NCBI GenBank assembly: GCA_017165825.1
Contig: CM029372.1
Location: 29,313,785 to 29,377,784, forward strand
DNA from: Hepsetus odoe
Lineage: Eukaryota; Chordata; Actinopteri; Characiformes; Hepsetidae
Length of the DNA: 64,000 nt
Direction of reading: 5' to 3'
Both the position numbers and the translations under genes were made by a program. This document shows positions 11,165 through 22,660 of the stretch, piece by piece. Below the pieces are notes generated by a model, which worked only from the letters and a program-made list of their open reading frames with translations, made no database searches and was not told where the DNA came from. How positions within the stretch are numbered: the first letter of the stretch is position 1; every line of letters begins with the position of its first letter.

Positions 11165-11452
11165 AATATGCATCACATCGAAGTCCATAAACCAAAAACC
11201 ATAAACATGGACTGCAGTTCTAACCAAAACAAGACCCAGGGAACTGCAGTCAAGACAAAACAGGCTATAAAACACCTATAAAACACACAACATCATTAAC
11301 GTGAGGCTTCACCTCGTGAATGAACCGCACTCTGTTCTGACTCTTTGGAGCTTAAATAACAGCCCCAATGAAGCACACCTGTGCCTCCATCAGCTCAGGT
11401 GTGCTCAGTCAGAACAGAGCGCCCTCCACTGCACCAAACCTGAACTGTGACA
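11165..11452 (-). mobile_element. Gypsy-type LTR, partial
   Basis: On the minus strand it starts TGTCACAG at 11452 and runs through a GAGGGCGC box, a CTGAGCACACCTGAG segment and a GGACTGCAGTT-like end. Similar LTRs occur at 19688-20070, 22806-23218 and 24124-24487. The minus-strand sequence just before it (TTTTGAAGGGGCTTC) looks like a polypurine tract. Confidence 0.6.
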
Positions 11453-11600
11453 GAAGCCCCTTCAAAAGGCGCAACTCCCGGGGTGCAACAACATAGCCTA
11501 GCCCTGAGCTGAGCTCAGGGGGGAGGCTTAAACAAAAAACGTCTCCAAACTTAAACCTCCCCCTCAATGAGGTACCTGGCAGAGCCCAAAAAAACCAAAC
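11453..11600. other. Spacer between LTR and coiled-coil frame
   Basis: About 150 bases without a gene. On the minus strand it is purine-rich near the LTR and could be the 3' internal end of an LTR retrotransposon. Confidence 0.4.
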
Positions 11601-11789
11601 TTAACCACAAAGGGACCTCTGACCAGCCACAGCCATGTCCAGGGCTGCTGGCAGTGGTGAGGGGTATCCCAGAAGTTCAGTCCATTTCTTGGCCCATTTC
11701 TGTTTAATAGGAACAGAACTTAGTACTCTGCCGTCATCAAAGCTGAACGTGAAGCTCTTCACACATTTTTCATTCATGTGCTGCACTTT
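11601..11789 (-). pseudogene. Coiled-coil protein frame, C-terminal part beyond the Rex3
   Basis: The minus-strand frame continues the coiled-coil frame at 15048-15712 once the Rex3 element and one target-site copy are skipped. It reads MNEKCVKSFTFSFDDGRV followed by a basic/aromatic segment (IKQKWAKKWTELLG) and a stop near 11601. I do not recognise the family. It ends about 150 bases before the LTR at 11452, so it could belong to an LTR element or be a retrocopy of a host gene. Confidence 0.55.
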
Positions 11790-11945
11790 CCCCTCCTTGA
11801 ACCGCCACCTTATCGTGGTGGAGGGGTTTGCGTGTCTCAGTGATCCTGGGAGCTATGTTGTCGGGGGCTTTATGCCCCTGGTAGGGGCACCCAAGGCAAA
11901 CAGGTCCTAGGTGAGGGAAGAGACAAAGAGCGGTTCAGACCTCTT

Positions 11946-12792
11946 ATGATGAGAACCAATTTTGGATTACGTTTTCCCTCACCCGGACGTGGGTCACCGG
12001 GGCCTCCCTGGCCGGGCACAGCCCGAAGAGCCAACATGGGTCCCCCTAGCCATGGGCTCACCACCTGTAGGAGGGGCCAAAGAGGTCGGGTGCAGTGTGA
12101 GCTGGGCGGTGGCCGAAGACAGGGGCCTTGGCAATCTGATCCTCGGCTGCAGAAGTTGGCTCTAGGGACCTGGAATGTCACCTCTCTGGTGGCGAAGGAG
12201 CCTGAGCTAGTGCGTGAGGTGGAGAAGTTCCAGCTAGATATAGTTGGACTCACCTCGACGCACAGCTTGGACTCTGGAACCAGTCTCTTTGAGAGGGGCT
12301 GGACTCTCTTCTACTCTGGAGTTGCCACCGGTGAGAGGCGCCGAGCAGGTGTAGGCATATTTATTGCCCCCCGGCTCAGGGCCAATACAATTGGGGTTTA
12401 CCCCAGTGGATGAGATGGTGGCCTCCCTCCGCCTTCGGGTTGGGGGACGGGTCCTTAGTGTTGTCTGCGCTTATGCGCCAAACAGCAGTCTGGACTACCC
12501 ACTCTTTTTGGGGTCTCTGGAGGGGGCGCTAGAGAGCGTCCCTGCTGGGGACTCCATTGTTCTGCTGGGGAACTTCAATGCTCACGTGGGCAATGACAGT
12601 GAGACCTGGAAGGGCGTGATTGGGATGAATGGCCCCCCCGATCTGAACCAGAGCGGTGTTTTGTTATTGGACTTTTGTGCTCGTCACGGATTGTCCATAA
12701 CGAACACCATGTTCAGGCATAAGGATGCCCACATGTGCAACTGGTGGTCGTGTCATCGGATTTGCGGCCACATGTCTTGGATACTCGGGTGA
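11946..12792 (+). pseudogene. Rex3 endonuclease region
   Basis: GTWNVTSLVAKEPELV near 12170 is the N-terminal endonuclease block. It is followed by RRAGVGIFIAPRL near 12335 and, in a shifted frame, LLGNFNAHVGND near 12560, where the usual GDFN aspartate is changed to asparagine. A shift near 12400 and another near 12760 break it. The domain would nick DNA at integration. Confidence 0.75.
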
Positions 12793-12794
12793 AG

Positions 12795-15007
12795 AGAGGG
12801 GCGGAGCTGTCAACTGATCATCACCTGGTGGTGAGTTGGCTTCGTTGGTGGGGGAGGATGCCGGTCAGGCCTGGTAGACCCAAACGTATTGTGAGGGTCT
12901 GCTGGGAATGTCTGGCAGAGTCCCCTGTCAGGACGAGCTTCAACTCCCACCTCCGGCAAAGCTTTAACCACGTCCTGGGGGAGGTGGGGGACATTGAGTC
13001 CGAATGGACTATGTTCCACGCCTCCATTGTTGAGGCGGCTGACCGGAGCTGTGGCCTTAAGGTGGTCGGTGCCTGTTGCGGTGGCAACCCAAGAACCCGT
13101 TGGTGGACACCGGGGGTGAGGGAGGCCATCAAGCTGAAGGAGTCCTACCGGGCCTTTTTGGCAAGTGGGGCTCCGGAGGCAGCTGATAGGTACCGGCAGG
13201 CCAAGTGGAATGTGGCTCTGGTGGTTGCTGAGGCAAAAACTCAGGCGTGGGAGGAGTTTGGTGAGGCCATGGAGAAGGACTTCCAGATGGCTTCGAGGAG
13301 ATTCTGGTCCACCATCCGGCATCTCAGGAGGGGAAAGCAGTGCACGGTCAACACATTGTATAGTGGGGATGGTGTGCTGCTGACCTCGACTCGAGACGTT
13401 GTGGGTCGGTGGGGGGAATACTTCAAAGACCTCCTTAATTCCACCAACATGCCTTCTGATGAGGAAGCAGAGCCTGGGGACATAGAGGTGGACTCTTCCA
13501 TCTCTGGGGATGAGGTTGCCGAGGTGGTCAAAAAGCTCCTCGGTGGCAGGGCTCCGGGGGTGGATGAGATCCGCCCAGAGTTCCTCAAGGCCCTGGATGT
13601 TGTAGGACTGTCATGGTTACCTCTGCAACATCGCATGGACATCAGGGATGGTACCTCTGGATTGGCAGACAGGGTGGACAGGGTGGACAGGGTGGTGGTC
13701 CCCCTCTTTAAGAAAGGGGACCGGAGGGTGTGTTCCAACTATAGAGGGATCACACTTCTCAGCCTCCCCGGGAAAGTCTATTCAGGGGTCCTGGAAAGGA
13801 GGGTCTATCGGATAGTCGAACCTCGGATTCAGGAGGAGCAGTGTGGTTTTCGTCCAGGTCGCGGAACAGTGGACCAGCTCTACACCCTTGGCAGGGTCCT
13901 GGAGGGTGCATGGGAGTTTGTCCAACCAGTCTACATGTGCTTTGTGGACTTGGAGAAGGCATTCGATCATGTCCCTCGGAGAGTCCTCTGGGGGATACTC
14001 CGAGAGTATGGGGTATCGGATTCCCTGTTAAGGGCTGTCCGGTGCCTGTACAATTGGTGTCAGAGCTTGGTCCGCATTGCCGGCAGTAAGTCGGACCTGT
14101 TTCCGGTGAGAGTTGGACTCCGCCAGGGCTGCCCTTTGTCACCGATCCTGTTCATAATTTTTATGGACAGGATTTCTAGGCGCAGCCAGGGTGTTGAGGG
14201 GGTCCGGTTTGGTGGGCTCAGGATTGGGTCAGTGCTTTTTGCAGATGACTTTGTCCTGTTGGCCTCATCAGGCTGCGACCTTCAGCTCTCACTGGATCGG
14301 TTCGCAGCCGAGTGTAAAGCAGCTGGGATGAGAATCAGCACCTCCAAACTTGAGGCCATGGTCCTCAGCCGGAAAAGGGTGGAGTGCCCTCTCAGGGTTG
14401 GGAGTGAGATCCTGCTCCAAGTGGAGGAGTTTAAGTATCTCGGGATCTTGTTCACGAGTGAGGGTAAAATGGAGCGGGAGATTGATGGGCGGATCGGGGC
14501 AGCTTCTGCAGTGATGTGGGCTCTGCATCGGTCCGTCATGGTGAAGAAGGAGCTGAGCCAAAAGGCAAAGCTCTCAATTTACCGGTCAATCTACGTTCCC
14601 ACCCTCACCTATGGTCACGAGCTGTGGGTAGTGACCGAAAGACGAGATTGCGAATACAAGCGGCCGAAATGAGTTTCCTCCGCAGGGTGGCTGGGCTCTC
14701 CCTTAGGGATAGGGTGAGAAGCTCAGTCATCTGGGAGGGGCTCAGAGTAGAGCCGCTGCTCCTCTGCATCGAGAGGAGCCAGATGAGGTGGCTCGGGCAT
14801 CTAATCAGGATGCCCTCTGGACGCCTCCCTGGTGAGGTGTTCCGGGCACGTCCCACCGGAAAGAGACCCGCTGGAAAGAGGACACGCTGGAGAGACTATG
14901 TCTCTCGGCTGGCCTGGGAACGCCTTGGAATCCACCCGGAGGAGCTGGAAGAAGTGGCCGGGAAGAGGGAAGTCTGGGCATCCCTGCTGAAGCTGCTGCC
15001 TCCGTGA
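12795..15007 (+). pseudogene. Rex3 reverse transcriptase and C-terminus
   Basis: The longest segment (12735-14672) carries GRAPGVDEIRPEFLK near 13550, NYRGITLLSLPGKVY near 13740, CGFRPGRGT near 13840, CFVDLEKAFDHVPR near 13940, GLRQGCPLSPILF near 14118 and the catalytic LFADDFVLLAS near 14240. The last part (to 15007) is in another frame (MSFLRRVAGLSLRDRVR). Around 13604-13700 the protein departs from the usual sequence because of compensating shifts and a GTGGACAGG nonamer repeated in tandem. Confidence 0.8.
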
Positions 15008-15047
15008 CCCGACCTCGGATAAGCAGAGGAGAATGGATGGATGGATG

Positions 15048-15712
15048 GTGCTGCACTTTTTTCTTCACCTGCACGGAGGCTTCTCTCTCTGTCAGCTGCT
15101 AATTGAGCTTTGTCAGCAACTCCTCCTGTTGAATGATCTGAATGTTCATGCAGTGGATCTGTTCATCTCTTTGGTGAATGTCCATGAGAAGTGCATTGTG
15201 GTTCACATTGGCCTGTCTGAGCTTTTCTGATCCATTTCTTAGTTTCTCCTGGATACTGTTCAAGCTTTCAGTTAACCAAATGATCTGTTCTCTCTGGTCT
15301 TCACGATCCTTTTCATATTCCAGATACTCAGCCTGCTTTTCTTCCAGTTCACTATTAACTTTAGCTAGTTCTTCCTGAAGGGAACGTACCTCAGACTGGT
15401 TGCTCTCCAGCAGCTGGTGATTCATGGTGTGGAGAGAGATATTGTCATTTTCCAATTTCTTACACTTCACCTCCAGTTCATGCAAAACGTGTCTCAGTTC
15501 AGTAATCTCAATTTCCTTGGTTTGAGAGCTGATCAAATGTTACTGAACATGGTTTCTGCTCACTTCAGCTAATTCCATCTTCTGATGCTTCTCTGGAACT
15601 TGACAACTGGCCAGTGTTGCATCCCTTAACTTTACATTCAAAGTCTCCAGCTTTGCACTGACTACAGGGGACTTAATGCCATCACAGTGAAGTATTGCTA
15701 CCCCCTCCCTCT
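15048..15712 (-). pseudogene. Coiled-coil protein frame split by Rex3
   Basis: A continuous minus-strand frame of about 220 codons with two in-frame stops (15540-15542 and 15099-15101). The composition is strongly coiled-coil: heptad-like runs rich in E, K, L and Q, for example VRSLQEELAKVNSELEEKQA near 15360 and LTESLNSIQEKLRNGSEKL near 15245. No catalytic motif is seen and I do not recognise the protein. It has no visible introns, so it may be a retrocopy, an internal part of an LTR element, or one large exon of a decayed gene. It continues at 11789-11601 on the other side of the Rex3 insertion and starts at an ATT microsatellite. Confidence 0.6.
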
Positions 15713-15713
<1 letters not shown>

Positions 15714-15758
<45 letters not shown>

Positions 15759-15768
15759 AATAATAACC
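15714..15768. repeat. (ATT)n microsatellite
   Basis: TTA/ATT trinucleotide run between the coiled-coil frame and RTE copy B. Confidence 0.95.
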
Positions 15769-18700
15769 CAGCCACTAGGGATGCACAAGCCAGTGTATTT
15801 CTTCGTGCTGGTCCCAAGCCCGGGTAAATGGGGAGGGTTACGTCAGGAAGGGCATCCGGTGTAAAACTTTGCCAAATCAATATGCGGACAACGATACAGA
15901 ATTCCATACCGGACCGGTCGAGGCCCGGGTTAACAACGACCGCCATCAGTGCTGTTAGCCTACAGGGTGCTGGTGGAAATTGGACTACTGTTGGCCAAAG
16001 AAGAAGAAGAAGAGGAGGAAGGCATGTCCAGAGGGAGAAGGAGAGAAAGAAGGAGAGGAGAGTGGAAGTGAGGGTAGGGACTTTGAATGTTGGCAGCATG
16101 ACTGGTAAAGGTAGAGAATTAGCTGATATGATTTTGTGTGTGCAAGAGACTAGATGGAAGGGTAGTAAGACCAGGTGTATTGGAGGAGGGTTTAAGCTGT
16201 TCTACCATGGTGTGGATAGAAGGAGGAATGGAGTAGGTGTTATCCTGAAGGAAAGAGTATGTGAAGTGTTTTGGAGGTGAAGAGGGTGTCAGGGAGGGTG
16301 ATGAGTTTGAAGCTGGAAGTTGAAGGTGTGATAATGAATGTTGTTAGTGCTTATGAAAAAAGTGAAAGTGAAAGTGACAACCCTTGTCATTCTTGGTCCT
16401 GACACTACACCATGAACCTAGCAGTGGACCTCTGCTTTTAACCCATGCACACAAACACCGTGCAGCTTGATGGCAGCTATTGAGAAAGCCAGGAGCAGTG
16501 ACAGGAGACGGTACCTTGCTCAGGGTACCTCAGGGCAACCTACTTGTGAGGGAATCAGACCCACAAATCTTCGATCTGGGGGCGGCTCCTAACCACTGAT
16601 ACGCTGCCCCACATACTCCACAAGTTGGTTGTAAGATGAAGTGGGAAAAAGTGCAGGTGAGTTAGATGGTATTGAGAGTGTGCCAGGAGAGAGAGAGTGG
16701 TGATTGGTGCAGATTTTAATGGTCATGTTGGTGGAAGGAACAGAGGTGATGAGGAGGTGATGGGTGGGGCATGTGGTGTCAGGAGAGGAATGCTGAGGAA
16801 GGTCAGATGGTTGTGGAATTTTTGCAAAAAGGATGCGATAAGCTGTAGTTAATACTTATTTTTAAGAAGAGGGAGGCACAGGGTGACGTATAAGGTGGAG
16901 AGAGATGCTCGGTGGATTATATTCTTTTGGGAGTCAGTTTGAAAGAGATCAGAGACACCAAAGTAGTGACTCAGAGAGTGTGGCCCCAGAAACAGCATAG
17001 GATGGTGGTCTGTAGGATGACTTTGGAGGTCAGAAGGAAAGACAGAGCTGAGGATCAAAGTGGTGGAAGCTGAAGGAGGAGGACTGCAAGGTGGAATTCA
17101 GGCAGAAGGTTACTTTGGGCACTGGAGGTGTCGAAGAGCTACCGGATTGCTGGGGAAACTACTGCAAGTGATCAGGCGAGCGGCTAGAAATATTACTTAG
17201 TGTGACATCGGGAAGAGGAAGAAAGAGGATAAAGAGGAGGCCTGGTGGTGGAACCAAGAGAGATCAGGAGGTGTATTCAAAAGAAGAGGCAAAGGAGGAG
17301 CATAGGACATACAGAGATGAAGAAGGAAGTAGACAGGTGTACAAGGGCCAGACCGCAGGGCAGAAGAAAGCAGTGGTGAGCCAAAGAATAAGGTGTTTGG
17401 TGAATTGTATGAGAGGTTGGACAGTAAAGAGGAGAAAGGACATTACTGATGGCTAGACAGAGACAGATCTGGGAAAGATGCTACAGGTCAGGCGATTAAA
17501 GATAGAAATGGTAGTGCTCACAGGTGAACAGAGCGTGTTGAGCAGATGGAAGGAATGCTGAGGAGCTGATGAATGAAGAAAATGTGAGAGAGAGAGAAGA
17601 CTGGATGATGTGAGAAGAGTTAACCAGGAAGTAGCAAATAGCAAGATGAAGTAGGGGCAGCAATGAAGAGGATGAAGAATGGAAAGGCTGTTGGACCGGA
17701 TGACATGCCAGTGGAAGCATGGAGATGTTTAGGGGAGATGGCAGTTGAGTTTCTGACCAGATTGTTTAACACAATCTTGGCAAGTGAGAAGATGCCTGAG
17801 TGGAGGCAGAAGTGTACTGGTACCGATCTTCAAGAATAAGGGTGATGCACAGAGCTGTAGTAACTAGAGGATAAGTTGAATCAGCCACACCATGAAGTTA
17901 TGGGAAAGAAGTAGTAGAAGCTTCGGTTAAGAAAAGAGGTGAGGATCAGTGAACGCTTGGTATGGTTTTATGTGCGAGAAAGAGCACTACAGATGCAATG
18001 TTTGCTCTGGGGGTGTTGATGGAGAAATAGCAGAGAAGGTCAGAAGGAGCTGCATTGTGCCTTTACAATGGTTGGAGAAAGCATATGACAGAGATTGCCT
18101 AAGAGAGGGAGAGGGAGTTGTGGTGGCCCTTAGGGAGGTACAGGTTTTACAGAAAGTATGAAGTAGTTCAGGACTATGTATGAGGCAGTGTAGCAGTGAG
18201 ATCTGCAGTGGGAGTGACGGATGCATTTAAAGTAGAGGTTGGATTACATCAAGGATCAGCACTGAGCCCGTTCTTGTTTGCAGTAGTAATGGACAGGTTG
18301 ATGGACGAGGTTAGACAGGAGTCTCCGTGGACGATGATGTTTGCTGATGATATTGTGATCTGCTTGGTAGAGTAGGAGCAGCTTGAGAGAACCTGGAGAG
18401 AGATGGAGATATGCTCTGGAGAGGAGGAATGAAGTGGGTAGGGCAAAGACAGAATACATGAGTGTGTGAATGAAAGGAGAAATTAGGTGGTTGGATGCAG
18501 AAAGTGGAGGTAACAAAGGTGGAGGTTCCCATGCGGATCAACAGTTCCAGTGTACTTGAGTGTGGAAGAGGTGAAGAGAGTGCCAGGCCTGGTTGGAATG
18601 GGTGGAGAGAAGAGTGGCTGGAGTGATTTGTGATAAGGCAGCGTACAGCCAGAGTAAAAGGTTTAGGACAGTAGTGAGACCAGCTATGTTGTATGGGTTG

Positions 18701-19095
18701 GAGGCGGTGGCACTGAGGCCCAGGAGGCGGAGCTGGAGGTGTCAGAGTTAAAGATGCTGAGATTTTAAGTTTGGGTGTGAGGTTGGACAGGATTAGAAAT
18801 GAGTATATTAGAGGACAGCTCAGGTTAGACGTCTTGGAGACAAGGTTAGAGAAGCAAGGTTGCGTTGGTTTGGCCATGTGCAGAGGAGAGACGGTGATTA
18901 TATTGGAAGGAAGTGTTGAGATGGAGCTGCCCAGGAAAGAGGAGAAGAGGAAGACCAGAGGAGGTTTGGACGTGGTGAGAGAGGACATGCAGGTGGTGGG
19001 TTTGAAGCAGGAAGTGCAGAAGATAGGAAGAAATGGAGACGGATGATCAGCTGTGGCGACCTCTAAATGGGAGCAACCTTGAAGAAAAAAGAAAG
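15769..19095 (+). mobile_element. RTE-like LINE copy B, indel-rich
   Basis: It starts with AACCCAGCCACTAGGGATGC and a leader, then an ORF start (EVRVGTLNVGSMTGKGRELA near 16070). Pieces parallel to copy A follow to a tail at about 19090. Compared with copy A there are dozens of one- and two-base insertions and deletions, so no frame exceeds about 100 codons. A SINE interrupts it at 16355-16612. It is either a very old copy or a poorly polished consensus. Confidence 0.8.
16355..16612 (-). mobile_element. SINE-A (tRNA-derived) in RTE copy B
   Basis: On the plus strand it starts with AAAGTGAAAGTGACAACCC and ends near the reversed tRNA-like head. The RTE text resumes with CTCCACAAGTTGG immediately after. 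Confidence 0.7.
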
Positions 19096-19121
19096 GTGTG
19101 TGTGTGTAATATGTAATATGC

Positions 19122-19122
<1 letters not shown>

Positions 19123-19163
<41 letters not shown>
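19123..19163. repeat. (ATT)n microsatellite
   Basis: About 13 ATT units, next to short TG runs. Confidence 0.9.
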
Positions 19164-19167
<4 letters not shown>

Positions 19168-19214
19168 TGTGTGTATTATTATTGTGTGGCCCTTGAACGG
19201 CTTGGAGCCACCAT

Positions 19215-19680
19215 TTTCTAAGCAGGCTGCAGTACATATAATCTGGTGTGTATTCGGGAGGGAGATAAATGGAAGACAGCGTTTAGTACTATGACAGGTT
19301 ACCACATGTATAAGGTAATGCCGTATGGCCTGATAAATACCTCTATTCTTGTCGTTCATAAACAATTTACTGAGAGACATGCTGCATCGCTTTGCAGTCG
19401 CTTATATTGGTGACATTCTTATTTATTCTAAGAACTATGATGCACATGTCTCCTGCGACCGGTTCTCTCGACTTCATTGGTTGTATGTCAAGGTGAAGAA
19501 ATGCAAGTTCCACCTCTCAAAGTTTCCTTCCTGAATTCGTGGTCTGAGGGGATCAAGATGGAACAAAGAGGTGGCAGCAGTCACAAGCTGGCTGGAGCCC
19601 ACCCAGTAGTAACTCTAGAGCTTTCTCCGTTGTAACTGGAAACGCTTTATCTATGACTTTAGTTTCATGTACCAGATGCC
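19215..19680 (+). mobile_element. Ty3/Gypsy reverse transcriptase fragment
   Basis: Frame-broken pieces match the Gypsy RT: REGDKWKTAFST near 19258, VMPYGL near 19317, NNLLRDMLHRFAV near 19360, then YIGDILIYSKN where the canonical motif is YxDDILI. A connection region (KCKFHLSKF, then WLEPTQ) follows. The second catalytic aspartate is changed (YIGD), so it is dead. Confidence 0.7.
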
Positions 19681-19687
19681 TCACTGC

Positions 19688-20070
19688 AAGGTATGCGATT
19701 AGCGGGATCGGAAGGAACCAGTGAGAGGCCAGTTGAACATGGTTTAATTCAATCGTTTTAATAAAGCAAAGGACTGCGGTTCTAACCTGGTAAGACCAGA
19801 ACTGCGTTCAAACCAGGTTGCTCAAAACCAAAACCACATGCATGAAACAGCCTAACTTCGTGTGAGCAGCTCTGTTCTGACTCATCGGGGCTTAATCAGT
19901 CAGCCCCAATGATACACACCTGTGCCTGCATGGAAACAGTGCTCAATCAATGCAAGCGCCTCTAAGCTTTTAAACATATATGTGATGCAGAAACCTCTAG
20001 CATACTTAAAACACCTCATACCTGACAGAGGGCGCCCTCTAGCGTGACCCAAAACACCCCACGTGTGACA
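19688..20070 (-). mobile_element. Gypsy-type LTR, degenerate
   Basis: Read on the minus strand it starts TGTCACACGTGGGGTG at 20070, passes a TAGAGGGCGC box, and fades toward 19690. It belongs to the same family as the LTRs at 22806 and 24124 but is inverted. It abuts a Gypsy RT fragment of opposite orientation, so the two need not be one element. Confidence 0.6.
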
Positions 20071-22430
20071 GGTAATAATAATATAATAATAATTTTTATT
20101 TATATAGCTTTTTTCTCAAACCCAAGGTCACTTTACACAGCAGAAGATATAAATTAAAAGCAAAAGAAAATAAAAAAGTTAAGTCAAAAAAAAAGAAATT
20201 AAAAGTTAAGTCAAAAAACACAGTCAAACAAACAGCAGAATGAGGAATTTAAGAATGGACAGAAGTGGAATAGCACAGACTGAATAGATATGTTTTGAAG
20301 AGGGACAGAGAGGACATTAGACACAGGTTTTGAGGGAGGGAATTCCAGAGTTTAGGAGCAGCAACACTAAATGATCTCCCACCCACGGTAGCTAACCTGA
20401 ATTTAGGGTGCTTGAGTAATGAAGAATTACTGAAGGAGTGCAGTGAACGGGTGGGAGTGTATAAATAGTGTAATTCAGTGAGGTCTGGAGGAGCAGATCA
20501 ACGAAGGTTTAAACGTGATCACAAGCAGCTTGTACTAAATACGGTATGTCCCGGGCAGCCAGTGAAGTTTGTGGAAACGAGAGTGATGTGTTCAGGTGAT
20601 TTGGAGAATGTGAGAGCATACAGGCAGCAGATTTCTGTACATACACATTTCAAATTTAATGTTCTAGATGGAGACTCCAAAAATTAAAATGTTGCAGTAA
20701 TCAGAGATGGGAAGATTTAAAGCACTAAACAAGTATTTCTGCATCCTTTGGTGAAAGCTGTAATGAGTGGGGCGTGAGATATTTGGTGAAAATTTTCACA
20801 ACTGTGTTTATGTGAGACTGGACAGTGGGTAAAGTGTAAAGGCAATATCAATGGATAAGCAAATTTTTGAGTTTATTGATGAGAAAATTGGAGCTAACTA
20901 ATAAAAGTTCTGTTTTGTCAGTGTTGAGCTTGAGAAAGTTAGAGCTGAATCATAGTTTTACATAGTTTTACAGCTATGAGGGAAAGGGGTTGATCGGCTG
21001 AAGTGGAGGTGGTCAAAAAGATTTGGGTGTCGTCAGCATAGCAGTGAAAACTGGCCATGGTTTCTAATAATATGACTGAGAGGAAGAATATAAATAATGA
21101 ATAATAAGGTCAAGAACAGATCCTAGAGGACACCCTGTTTAACTGGAGACAGGAGTGATCTGTTGTTATGGAGCGGATGAATTTCTGTCTATCAGTGAAT
21201 AAGATGTGAACCAGAAGAAACGATGCCAGAAGCCCAATGTGAATGGAAAAAGAAGGATCTTATGATTGACAGTGTCAAAGTGAGCTTAGATCTAAGAAGA
21301 GGGAGGATGCCCAGAGACCAGAGTCAGCACTGAGTAAAAAGGTCGTTGGTGACCCTTAGCAGAGCAGTCTCAGAATTGCTGAGAATGGACGGACACCTGA
21401 CAGAAGCAGCTCATATAGGGCAGTGGTATTAGATGTTCCTGCAGCTGAGCAGCTACAACCCTTTCAAGGAGATTTAAAATAAAGGTAGAGTGAAACAGGT
21501 CTGTAGCTGCTCAGATTGCTGGGATCCCAAAGTGCTATTTTTTCAAAATAGGTGTAACAGCAGCAGTTTTTAGGCCCCAGAAGAACAACACCAGAGGAGG
21601 TAGACAATTTATGAGATGGAGAAAGTGAGATGGCAGACAAACAGGATTTAGAAAGAGAAGTGAGTGCTGGATCAGGATAGAGGTGGAAGAACTGATTTTC
21701 CTAATTAGTTTGAGTTCGTAGGAGAGAACTTGGAGAAGGTTTGTACAGGAGTTTCTAGGAGAAAGTTAAAAGATGGTGGAGGGGTACCAGTGAACAGATT
21801 ATATATTAGGTAATTTTTTTTTTTTTTAAGTGAAGAAAAGACTAACATTAGTGAGAACCTGAAAGAGAAGGTGCTGGGGGCTGAGGAAGTTTACTCACAC
21901 TAGTGAACAGGAATTTGGGCTTAAATGCCTCCCTACAGCTATTATGGAGGGCTCAGTTCAGGGTGAACACGGAGGAGGCTGAGAGGAAGGTACAGCCCCT
22001 GATTTTGACTAGGCAAGCTTATCTAAAACAGCAGAAATGGAGCGGATGTATAAAGACAGAATGTCATCAGCACAGGAGAATGTTAAGAAATTTGAAAGAG
22101 GAGATGTAAGTAAGTCAGAGGAGAACCCTTGAAAGTCAACAGATTTCAAATTCCTATATGAAATTGTTTTTTTTGGTTTTTTTTACATATATTATCCAAG
22201 TGTAGAAGTTCACTTCCAAGGGTCCAAAAAAGAAGGAGACAGAAGTGTAGAAGGTGGTCGATATATCAGACTTACAACAAGCGGTTTAGTACTGACAGTT
22301 TTGAATACAAGATAGGCCCGGAGGAGCAGAGTTGGGTATGATCTGGAGACATCCTTGACTTGCAGCTCTGAGAGGATTTCCATGGCCCCAGTTCCTGGAA
22401 TTCTAAGCCAGAGCTTCAATTTCTGCCTGC
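20071..22430 (-). mobile_element. Degenerate L2-type LINE
   Basis: The minus strand shows decayed L2-type motifs. LIYRPPST near 22250 belongs to the endonuclease, and FHCYADDTQIFLTTS near 21030 is the RT catalytic block. An interrupted GVPQGS-like block lies near 21130. The 3' UTR and TATATAAATAAAAATTATTA-type tail run to 20071. Many shifts and stops remove all long frames. Confidence 0.65.
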
Positions 22431-22660
22431 GTCACATATTCCCCACCTGTTCAGCCAGGCTTTTAAGGTTTGCTAGTCTGACCCAGCATCACCTGTTCAC
22501 CGTTTTGTGTCTTTGCCTTGTTTCTTGAGATAATTGTTTTGATCAGATTAAAGAACCCTGACGCCCGCCACACACTGGTGCCTCACTTTCCTTGTAAAAC
22601 TGACACTCTGATAATTAGATAAACTGACAATTATCTGACACAAAGATGTTACTGTGTTTG
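22431..22660. other. Unassigned stretch, possible LTR remnant
   Basis: No gene. The sequence around 22540-22600 (GATTAAAGAACCCTGACGCC) resembles the 3' part of a fish LTR, but I cannot define its ends. Confidence 0.3.

Larger units (their letters stand above)
11790..15047 (+). mobile_element. Rex3: Rex3 LINE (RTE clade), nearly full length
   Basis: It starts with CTTGAACCGCCACCTTATCG, the 5' end of Rex3-type elements as I recall it, and ends in GATG repeats (15033-15047), typical of Rex3. The sequence at 14120-14145 matches the published Rex3 degenerate PCR primer as I remember it. A 12-base target duplication (GTGCTGCACTTT, 11778-11789 and 15048-15059) brackets it. It is split over four reading segments by shifts near 12400, 12760 and 14650, so it is inactive, although fairly young by its open stretches. 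Confidence 0.9.

Noticed and set aside
20478..20687. 69-codon plus-strand frame near 20.5 kb
   Set aside because: It lies antisense within a degenerate L2 3' region; no motif.
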